Shown here: positions 40,852 through 46,305 of the stretch, piece by piece
Position numbering within the stretch: position 1 is the first letter of the stretch
Layout of the letters: the number at the start of each line of letters is the position of its first letter
Assembly (NCBI RefSeq): GCF_000156175.1
Contig: NZ_GG692710.1
Coordinates: 326,706-390,705, forward strand
Direction: 5' to 3'
DNA: 64,000 bases
From: Collinsella intestinalis DSM 13280
GTDB taxonomy: Bacteria > Actinomycetota > Coriobacteriia > Coriobacteriales > Coriobacteriaceae
Program-made: the position numbers and the translations under genes
Notes under the pieces: model-generated
Seen by the model: the letters and a program-made list of their open reading frames with translations, nothing else
The model's database searches: none
Told to the model about the DNA's origin: nothing

Positions 40852-41757
40852 ATGGCAGATGCCAAGATATTCAACGTAAGCGGTGGAAACTACAGCATCG
40901 TCGATCAGACCGCACGAGACAACGCGTCAAAAGCCTTGCAGGATGCCGAGTACTCCCGGCTCGAAAGCATCGGCGCCTACCCGGGCCGCAACCTCGCCAC
41001 GGTCTTCGCCGAGGAGATCAAGCAGAAGGCGAACGTCTGGGAATGGCTTCGCGCCCGTGTACGCGCAGCGAATTACTCCGGAATCCGCATAGGCGATTAC
41101 ATCAACGTCGTCATCCCGCAGACGGCGCAAGTGGCCTCCCAAACGGTGAGCTATGCCGTCGGTGCCATCGACCCGTATTTCCAGTGCGGCGATACCGCGA
41201 AGGGGCATCACATCGCGATGGTGCCAAAGTCCACCGTCGCGGTTCGCGGCCCGAATGCCGTGAACGAAAGCTACATCCAGTGGCGGAAGACCGCCGACAA
41301 CAACGGAACGAACGAGCAGAAGTGCCCATACCTCCTGAGCCATCTGCATGAGTGGGAGAACGAGCATTTCTTGTCCGCTCTGCCTGCGGAGGTGCAGGCG
41401 GCCATCATGCCCCATCGCGTCCTCCTTGAGGAACGCTACTCATCCTCCGGCAAGCTCACCGAGCCTTCGGGTTGGTCCTGGCAGGACCTCGGCAAGATCT
41501 GGTCCCTCAGCGAGGTGGAGGTCTACGGCCTGAATGCGTGGAGCAAGCCCGGCTACGGCACTGGCTTCGATTGCCAGTTCCCGATTTTCAAGCAGACAAA
41601 GGACCGCATCATGGGCGGTCGCGTCAATTGGTGGCTGCGGTCGGTGTCCGGCTCGTCCTCGTCCTACGTGTGCTACGTCGGCTACAGCGGGTATGCCACC
41701 TGCTATTCCCCGACGCATGGCTGGGTGCGGCCCCGCCCCTGCTTCCTCGTAGGTTAG
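40852..41757 (+). CDS. DGR target: fibre-tip C-type lectin-fold protein
   Basis: A 301-residue protein. The C-terminal half has the DUF6273/C-type lectin-like pattern: EEYS-type segment ERYSSSGKLTEPSGWSW, then NWWLRSVSG and a final WVRPRPCF. The VR covers residues 256-299. Residues 258, 272, 277, 278, 279, 281, 283, 284, 285, 289, 290 and 297 differ from the template-encoded ones. The conserved WWLRS and WVRPRP parts hold the fold while the loop between them varies. As the fibre tip it would bind the bacterial receptor and change host range. Confidence 0.93.
   Translation: MADAKIFNVSGGNYSIVDQTARDNASKALQDAEYSRLESIGAYPGRNLATVFAEEIKQKANVWEWLRARVRAANYSGIRIGDYINVVIPQTAQVASQTVSYAVGAIDPYFQCGDTAKGHHIAMVPKSTVAVRGPNAVNESYIQWRKTADNNGTNEQKCPYLLSHLHEWENEHFLSALPAEVQAAIMPHRVLLEERYSSSGKLTEPSGWSWQDLGKIWSLSEVEVYGLNAWSKPGYGTGFDCQFPIFKQTKDRIMGGRVNWWLRSVSGSSSSYVCYVGYSGYATCYSPTHGWVRPRPCFLVG
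41618..41746 (+). repeat. DGR variable repeat (VR)
   Basis: A 129-bp copy of the TR lying 728 bases upstream of it. Thirteen bases differ and all thirteen are A in TR: changes go to G, T and C. Outside these sites the two copies are identical, including the GC-rich 3' end GGGTGCGGCCCCGCCCCTG, which acts as the initiation of mutagenic homology. Confidence 0.97.
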
Positions 41758-41772
41758 GCCGTAGGCCTAGCC
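41752..41772 (+). promoter_or_regulatory. Hairpin/cruciform after the VR
   Basis: GGTTAGGCC at 41752-41760, loop GTA, GGCCTAGCC at 41764-41772: nine pairs with one G-T. It starts five bases after the VR and overlaps the target stop codon. In the Bordetella phage DGR a hairpin at the same place is needed for efficient target use. Confidence 0.85.
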
Positions 41773-41790
41773 TATGCGCTACACTTGACG

Positions 41791-41815
41791 ACGCCCCGCC
41801 TTGCGCGGGGCGTTT
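41791..41815 (+). terminator. GC-rich hairpin between target and Avd genes
   Basis: ACGCCCCGC at 41791-41799 pairs with GCGGGGCGT at 41805-41813 around CTTGC, then TT. It has the stem of an intrinsic terminator but only three T, so partial read-through into the Avd/TR/RT unit is likely. Confidence 0.6.
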
Positions 41816-41852
41816 GCCGCGAATGCGGACCGTTGCTGTCGATTGGATCTAT

Positions 41853-42323
41853 ATGAGCGGCGTGCTTGCCAGGAACAGGACATTGTCCCAGTTCGAGTTC
41901 TACCGGAACGCCATCGCCATTCGCGTCGAGGTGAACAGGCTGATGGCGAAGGACAAGGTGTGCCCCAAGGCGTTCCGCCTGCTCAACGGCGTCCCAACGG
42001 TCGAGACGGCGAGGAGCATCGTCTACAACATCAACCGCGCCGACCATTTCTACCCGAACACCAGCGCAAACGTGATAGAGCGGAGGAAGTACATCACGCT
42101 CGCCATCGCCGACTGCGACCAGTTGCTTCAGGACATGCAGTGCCTGATCGCCATGGACGTGACATCGAACGTCAACGTCTTTGAGCGCGTGACCCTCATG
42201 ATCGACAGGGAGATCGAGCTTCTTAAGGGCTATCGCAAATCGGTGAAGCTCACCGGCGCACAGACGCCCGAGCAGAGACTCGCCGCCTTGGAGGAAGAAA
42301 TTGAGCGATTGCGTTCTGTATAA
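41853..42323 (+). CDS. avd: DGR accessory variability determinant (Avd-like)
   Basis: A 156-residue, almost all-helical protein (SQFEFYRNAIAIRVEVNRLMA; CPKAFRLLNGVPTVETARSIV; ERRKYITLAIADCDQLLQDMQ; FERVTLMIDREIELLKGYRKS) fitting the four-helix-bundle Avd family. Avd pentamers bind the RT and TR RNA and are required for template-primed cDNA synthesis. An in-frame ATG at 41823 is an alternative start; neither has a clear ribosome binding site. TR starts 22 bases after its stop. Confidence 0.85.
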   Translation: MSGVLARNRTLSQFEFYRNAIAIRVEVNRLMAKDKVCPKAFRLLNGVPTVETARSIVYNINRADHFYPNTSANVIERRKYITLAIADCDQLLQDMQCLIAMDVTSNVNVFERVTLMIDREIELLKGYRKSVKLTGAQTPEQRLAALEEEIERLRSV

Positions 42324-42345
42324 TGTCCCCGGTCACGCCTTGAAA

Positions 42346-42474
42346 GTCGCATCAATTGGTGGCTGCGGTCGGTGTCCGGCTCGTCCTCGTCCAACGTGTG
42401 CTACGTCAACAACAACGGGAATGCCAACTACAATTCCCCGACGAATGACTGGGTGCGGCCCCGCCCCTGATTCC
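42346..42474 (+). repeat. DGR template repeat (TR)
   Basis: A 129-bp noncoding template. It has 24 adenines, 13 of which are changed in VR. Adenines are concentrated in AAC/AAT codons in the VR frame; mutation of these never creates a stop. Its own final codon in that frame is TGA (42468-42470), which is TGC in VR, so this last position must lie outside or at the edge of the transferred segment. Confidence 0.97.
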
Positions 42475-42673
42475 CTTATCGCCAGACCGAGTAGGCTCGC
42501 CCGAAAGCCGTGCAGAAAGAGGAAGGAAGGCGCGACCATCGGCCACACGGCCGTGAATATGCACCCCGCGCAGAAGGGCGGACGCTTCTTGCATGGTCGG
42601 ACTCTCCGGCGTTCGGTCCGATTTCATGCCCTTTCTGCAAGCGGCTGCGGAGCGCCATTGCTAGCCGTGCGGG
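42475..42673 (+). ncRNA. TR-RT spacer RNA
   Basis: A 199-base noncoding stretch joining TR to the RT gene. In studied DGRs this spacer is part of the TR RNA and folds with RT and Avd to start cDNA synthesis. Here CGACCAT (42533-42539) pairs with ATGGTCG (42593-42599), and GCACCCCGCGC (42561-42571) pairs with GTGCGGGGTGC (42667-42677), enclosing the RT GTG start. The two stems cross each other, a possible pseudoknot. Confidence 0.7.
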
Positions 42674-43843
42674 GTGCCCGACTTGAATTCTGACGAGCGC
42701 CGAGAGGCGAGAAGGGCGAGACGCGCCGAGAAGAGGCGGCGGAACAGAGATTCCCGGATCGAGGGGCTGGACATCGAGGCGGTGGCCGACCTCAACGCGC
42801 TGTACCGCGCCGCGATGCAGGCCGGAAGGGGGGTCTCTTGGAAGGCGTCGATCCAGCGATACCAGAAGGACGTACTCAAGAACATCGTGCGGACTCGCCG
42901 CGACATCCTCGATGGCAACGACCTGCACAGGGGCTTCATCAACTTCGACATCGTGGAGCGTGGCAAGAGGCGCCACATAAGCTCGGTGCACATAGCTGAG
43001 CGCGTCCCGCAGAAAGCGCTGGCGCAAGAGGTCCTTATCCCGGCAACCGTCCCGACCGTGATCGGGGCGAATTCCGCCAACATCAAGGGCAGGGGCACGG
43101 ATTACGCCGTCAGGCTCATGAAGAGGCATCTCGCCGACCACTACCGCAAGCACGGCGCCGAGGGCTACATCCTACAGATGGATTTCCGAGACTACTTCGC
43201 CAGGATCGCGCACGAGCCCCTCAAGAGGCAGCTTTCATCTCGACTCGACGATGGCAGGGTTCTCTCGCTTGCGGAGAGCTTCATCGACGTGCAGGGTGAC
43301 GTCGGGCTCGGACTCGGCAGCGAGCCCAACCAGATATGCGCCGTGGCGTTCCCAAACGCCATCGACCATTTCGTAACCGAGATGTGCGGCGTCGAGGCCT
43401 ACGGGCGATATATGGATGACAGCTACTGCATCCACACGAGCAAGGAGCATCTCGTCATGGTCAAGTCGGCCGTCGAGATACTTTGCGGCGATTACGGAAT
43501 AGAGCTCCATCCGCGCAAGACGCAGATCGTCAAGCTGTCCCACGGGTTCACGTTCCTCAAGAAGAAGTTCTTCTACTCTGAGTCGGGGAGGGTGATCGTG
43601 AGGCCGTGCAGGGACACCATCACGAGGGAGAGGCGAAAGCTCAAGGCCCTCAAGCGGATGCTCGACTCCGGAGACATCACCATGGAGCAGATAGAGCAGC
43701 AGTACCAATCCTGGAGGGGCGGCCTCGTGCACCTCGACGCACACGACACCCTTCTCTCGATGGACGCCCTGTATCGCGAGCTATTCGGAGGGTCTGTGAA
43801 CGGCAACCCCCCCCCCGCAACGGTAGTTAGGATCGCGGCTTAA
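42674..43843 (+). CDS. DGR reverse transcriptase
   Basis: A 389-residue RT, compact as in DGRs. Motif A is QMDFRDYF with Asp170, motif B the DGR-type GLGSEPNQ (213-220), and the catalytic YMDD is at 246-249, followed by FLKKKFFYSESGRV. There is no endonuclease, maturase or RNase H domain. It makes adenine-mutagenic cDNA from TR RNA with Avd. GTG at 42674 or a TTG at 42683, with GGGGTG before it, may start translation. The C-terminus contains a C10 run. Confidence 0.95.
   Translation: MPDLNSDERREARRARRAEKRRRNRDSRIEGLDIEAVADLNALYRAAMQAGRGVSWKASIQRYQKDVLKNIVRTRRDILDGNDLHRGFINFDIVERGKRRHISSVHIAERVPQKALAQEVLIPATVPTVIGANSANIKGRGTDYAVRLMKRHLADHYRKHGAEGYILQMDFRDYFARIAHEPLKRQLSSRLDDGRVLSLAESFIDVQGDVGLGLGSEPNQICAVAFPNAIDHFVTEMCGVEAYGRYMDDSYCIHTSKEHLVMVKSAVEILCGDYGIELHPRKTQIVKLSHGFTFLKKKFFYSESGRVIVRPCRDTITRERRKLKALKRMLDSGDITMEQIEQQYQSWRGGLVHLDAHDTLLSMDALYRELFGGSVNGNPPPATVVRIAA
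43807..43816 (+). repeat. C10 homopolymer near the RT 3' end
   Basis: Ten C follow GGCAA and encode Asn-Pro-Pro-Pro, nine codons before the stop. Length changes would replace the last residues of the RT and could read past the present stop into element C. Confidence 0.85.
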
Positions 43844-43863
43844 TCTCACGCCGCAAATACCAT
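43843..43863 (+). promoter_or_regulatory. Late element C, before the lysis module
   Basis: ATCTCACGCCGC, then AAAT, then ACCAT. It begins at the last base of the RT stop codon and its final CCAT is the first part of the hairpin described next. It starts a separate unit for the carbohydrate-binding and lysis genes. Confidence 0.6.
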
Positions 43864-43895
43864 GGTCGCACCGAAAGAAAGGGGTGCGACCATGG
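43860..43895 (+). promoter_or_regulatory. Perfect 13-bp hairpin burying a start codon
   Basis: CCATGGTCGCACC at 43860-43872 pairs without mismatch with GGTGCGACCATGG at 43883-43895. The loop GAAAGAAAGG and adjoining GG hold the ribosome binding site and the 3' arm contains the ATG at 43892-43894. In RNA the start codon would be closed. The feature strongly suggests translational control of the lysis operon's first gene. Confidence 0.8.
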
Positions 43896-44338
43896 CACTT
43901 ACGGAAGAGGAAGAGTCCGCAATCCGCGGAATCATCGAGATCTACAAAGGGAAGTCCGGCGGCCTATCTGACGATGTGGCAACTTCCGCTTACGGGTTAT
44001 TCCCCGAATTCAATTCCGGCGGCCATACGTATGCCGACGGGGAGCGCGTCAGCCATAGAGGCGTCCTCTACACCTGCATCCAGCCTCATACTTCCCAGCC
44101 CGACTGGGCTCCCGATGTGGCCCACAGCCTGTGGGCCAAGACCATCGAATATGGCGGTTCCGAGAGCGGAAACGACGAGGTTCCGGAGTGGGTGCAACCG
44201 GAGTCCACGAACCCCTACCCGAAGGGCGCTCGCGTGAAGAAGGACGGGAAGGTCTGGGAATCGCTCGTTGACAACAACGTCTGGGTTCCCGGCGCCATAG
44301 GCACCGAGGGCGTCTGGAAGGACGTCACCAATGCCTGA
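43892..44338 (+). CDS. Carbohydrate-binding protein of the lysis module
   Basis: A 148-residue protein with two CBM5/12-like modules: YADGERVSHRGVLYTCIQPH with PDWAPDVAHSLWA (about 50-90), and NPYPKGARVKKDGKVWESL with NVWVPGAIGTEGVW (about 108-145). Such modules bind surface polysaccharide. It may be part of the virion tip or helps lysis. Its start codon is inside a hairpin. The last bases overlap the next gene. Confidence 0.75.
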   Translation: MALTEEEESAIRGIIEIYKGKSGGLSDDVATSAYGLFPEFNSGGHTYADGERVSHRGVLYTCIQPHTSQPDWAPDVAHSLWAKTIEYGGSESGNDEVPEWVQPESTNPYPKGARVKKDGKVWESLVDNNVWVPGAIGTEGVWKDVTNA

Positions 44339-44672
44339 GAACCTAATATGGCAGCTCCTGCCCCAGATCGCGATGCTCTGCATCACGGGGGTCGCCGGGT
44401 GGCTGGGCGGAAAGATTCGCGGCTCCAAGGAGGAGCGCGAGCGCCGTGAGATTCAGCAGCAGGAGGAGCGCGACATGAACCGCCGAATCTTCCGTCTGCT
44501 TCTCCGCTATCGGCTCAAGGACCTGCATGAGTACTACGTCCTCGGTGAGCGCACGTGTCCCGTCGAGGTAAAGCAGGGCATTCAGGAGGTCTATGAGCTC
44601 TACCACGCCCTGGGCGGCAACGGCCAGGGAACCCACATGTACAAGGAGCTCATGGAGCTCCACGTCGCGTGA
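44331..44672 (+). CDS. Membrane-anchored helical protein, holin-like
   Basis: A 113-residue protein with one N-terminal transmembrane segment (IWQLLPQIAMLCITGVAGWLGG) and a long charged helix (KEERERREIQQQEERDMNRRI). Order before the holin suggests a lysis helper, perhaps XhlA-like or an antiholin; not proven. Confidence 0.6.
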   Translation: MPENLIWQLLPQIAMLCITGVAGWLGGKIRGSKEERERREIQQQEERDMNRRIFRLLLRYRLKDLHEYYVLGERTCPVEVKQGIQEVYELYHALGGNGQGTHMYKELMELHVA

Positions 44673-44686
44673 AAGGAGCGACCGTT

Positions 44687-44977
44687 ATGGACGAGAACTA
44701 TGGCATCGCGGAGGAGACCGGTGTGGCCGAGCCAATCGACATCCCGGATGACGTGCCGGTGGAGGGCTACGCCAAGTACTGGCTACCCGGATGGCTCTAC
44801 GACGTCTTGAAGTGGGTCGGCCTGCTCGCGATTCCCGCCGCAGCCGCTATCTACACCGGCCTCGCGTCGGTGTGGGGCTGGCCCGCCGCAGGAGAGGTGG
44901 CGCAGACCGCCACGATCGTCTCCACGGGCATCGGCGTCCTCCTCGGCGCGGCCGAGGCTACAAAGAAGGTGTTTTAA
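44687..44977 (+). CDS. Phage holin
   Basis: A 96-residue protein with an acidic N-terminus and two transmembrane helices (YDVLKWVGLLAIPAAAAIYTG; TATIVSTGIGVLLGAAEATKK), the usual pattern of holins next to GH25 endolysins. It forms holes that let the endolysin reach the wall. AAAGGAGCGACCGTT precedes the ATG at 44687. Confidence 0.85.
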   Translation: MDENYGIAEETGVAEPIDIPDDVPVEGYAKYWLPGWLYDVLKWVGLLAIPAAAAIYTGLASVWGWPAAGEVAQTATIVSTGIGVLLGAAEATKKVF

Positions 44978-44980
44978 GCA

Positions 44981-46030
44981 ATGGCAATGAACGGAATCGA
45001 CATCTCCAACTGGCAGAAGGGCATCGACCTCGCGGCCGTCCCGTGCGACTTCGTCATCGCGAAGGCCACGCAAGGAACCGGTTACACATCGCCCGACTGC
45101 GTGCGTCAGGTCGAGCAGGCAATGTCGCTCGGCAAGAAGGTCGGCGTCTACCACTACATCGGCGGCCAGGGCGCGGTCTCCGAGATGGACTTCTTCATCG
45201 ACTCCATCAAGAACTGGGTCGGCAAGGCCATGCTCGTCCTCGATTGGGAGCAGGGCGAGAACTCTGCGTGGGGCAACTTGGGCTACCTCGAGCAGTGCAT
45301 CAAGCGCGTCATCGAGCGCGCCGGCATCCCACCCGTGGTCTACTCTTCCGCGTCCGTCTTCCCGTGGGACCTGTGCAAGAAGCACAACTGCGGTGCATGG
45401 GTCGCGCAGTACGCCGACAACAACGCCACCGGCTACCAGGACTCCCCGTGGAACGAGGGTAAGTACGGCTGCATGATGCGACAGTATTCCAGCCACGGCC
45501 GACTTCCCGGGTACGGCGGCAACCTCGACCTGAACAAGTTCTATGGCGACGCCGCCGCTTGGGACCGCTACGCCAATCCCAAGGGCTCAGCTCAGCCCGC
45601 CCCCCAGCCGCAGCCGACCCCTCATCCGACTGCCCCGCAGGGCTCAACCCTCGATCTTGTCGACCGCGTCATGCGCGGCGAGTTCGGTGACGGCGAGGCC
45701 CGCCGTGCCGCTCTCGGCACCCGCTACGACGAGGTGCAGAACTTCATCAACCACATCGACCAGGCGAGCGTCGACACGCTCGTGGCCGAGGTCAAGACAG
45801 GCCGATATGGCAACAACCCCATTCGTGAACGCGTTCTTGGCTCCCGCTACAAGGCCGTTCAGGACAAGATCAACGGGGTTTCGCAGCTGGCGCGCGTCTA
45901 CATCGTCAAGTCCGGAGACACGCTCTCGGGCATCGCGGCGAAGCTCGGCACGACCTATCAGGCGCTCGCCAAGAAGAACGGGATTTCGAACCCGAATCGC
46001 ATCTACGCAGGGCAGAAGATCAAGTACTAG
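44981..46030 (+). CDS. Endolysin: GH25 muramidase with CW_7 and LysM
   Basis: A 349-residue lysin. Residues 1-205 are a GH25 muramidase with Asp7 (GIDISNWQ), Asp88 and Glu90 (VLDWEQ). A Pro/Gln linker follows (206-225). Two CW_7 wall-binding repeats lie at about 227-263 and 267-303 ([42 protein letters not shown]). A LysM ends the protein ([20 protein letters not shown]). It cuts peptidoglycan at the end of the lytic cycle. Confidence 0.95.
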   Translation: MAMNGIDISNWQKGIDLAAVPCDFVIAKATQGTGYTSPDCVRQVEQAMSLGKKVGVYHYIGGQGAVSEMDFFIDSIKNWVGKAMLVLDWEQGENSAWGNLGYLEQCIKRVIERAGIPPVVYSSASVFPWDLCKKHNCGAWVAQYADNNATGYQDSPWNEGKYGCMMRQYSSHGRLPGYGGNLDLNKFYGDAAAWDRYANPKGSAQPAPQPQPTPHPTAPQGSTLDLVDRVMRGEFGDGEARRAALGTRYDEVQNFINHIDQASVDTLVAEVKTGRYGNNPIRERVLGSRYKAVQDKINGVSQLARVYIVKSGDTLSGIAAKLGTTYQALAKKNGISNPNRIYAGQKIKY

Positions 46031-46305
46031 AATTCAAGTTAGCGTGAAATAGCCCATGCTCTGCTTTTCGGGCGGGACGATATGATGAAGGCTGTTGACC
46101 GATGACTAGCCGAAAGTTATTCTCAGCAGTATGCTTTTGCCGAAAACGGCAATGCATACCTGATGTCCTAAAGTTCGCGAGAGCATTGCTATAGGGCACC
46201 AACAAACATCCTCGGGCTTTGAGCCCGAATCCTTATGGGTCGCGGGCGGTTTCGCACGTGGCCTTTCTTGTAACCAGGCAGCGTGCGCTGCGGAACGGAT
46301 CGGTT
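46031..46305. other. Prophage right-end junction and ATPase leader
   Basis: No gene is visible. Somewhere here phage DNA changes to host DNA. TTCGGGCGGG at 46067-46076 repeats 7334-7343 in the same direction, and GCACCA at 46196-46201 repeats the tRNA end; both are too short to prove the att core. An imperfect hairpin at 46129-46159 and a short hairpin in TCGGGCTTTGAGCCCGA at 46213-46229 are present. Confidence 0.5.
46129..46159. repeat. Dyad at the prophage right end
   Basis: GTATGC-TT-TTGCCG, loop AAAA, CGGCAA-T-GCATAC: two 6-bp stems with a small internal loop. It may be an attachment-site dyad for the serine recombinase or a terminator for the endolysin transcript. Confidence 0.5.

Larger units (their letters stand above)
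7302..46160. mobile_element. Complete siphovirus-type prophage with a DGR
   Basis: The element begins at the tRNA-Arg 3' end with a serine recombinase and ends after the endolysin gene. It has a full order of modules: lysogeny, divergent repressor/Cro switch, recombination and replication, packaging, head, long flexible tail, fibre with DGR, and lysis. Host operons resume on either side. The tape measure length and gpG/gpGT pair indicate a siphovirus. No obviously broken gene is seen, so it may be inducible. The right end is approximate because no convincing long att repeat was found. Confidence 0.9.

Noticed and set aside
41781-41815. Sigma-A promoter TTGACG before avd
   Set aside because: No -10 box at 16-18 bp; the spacer is a GC-rich hairpin.
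42674-43843. Group II intron or retron reverse transcriptase
   Set aside because: No maturase or endonuclease domain, no intron RNA boundaries and no msr/msd pattern; TR/VR pair and Avd identify a DGR.
25712-46030. A second variable repeat elsewhere in the prophage
   Set aside because: The TR word pattern (WWLRS...WVRPRP coding) was not seen in any other gene read here.
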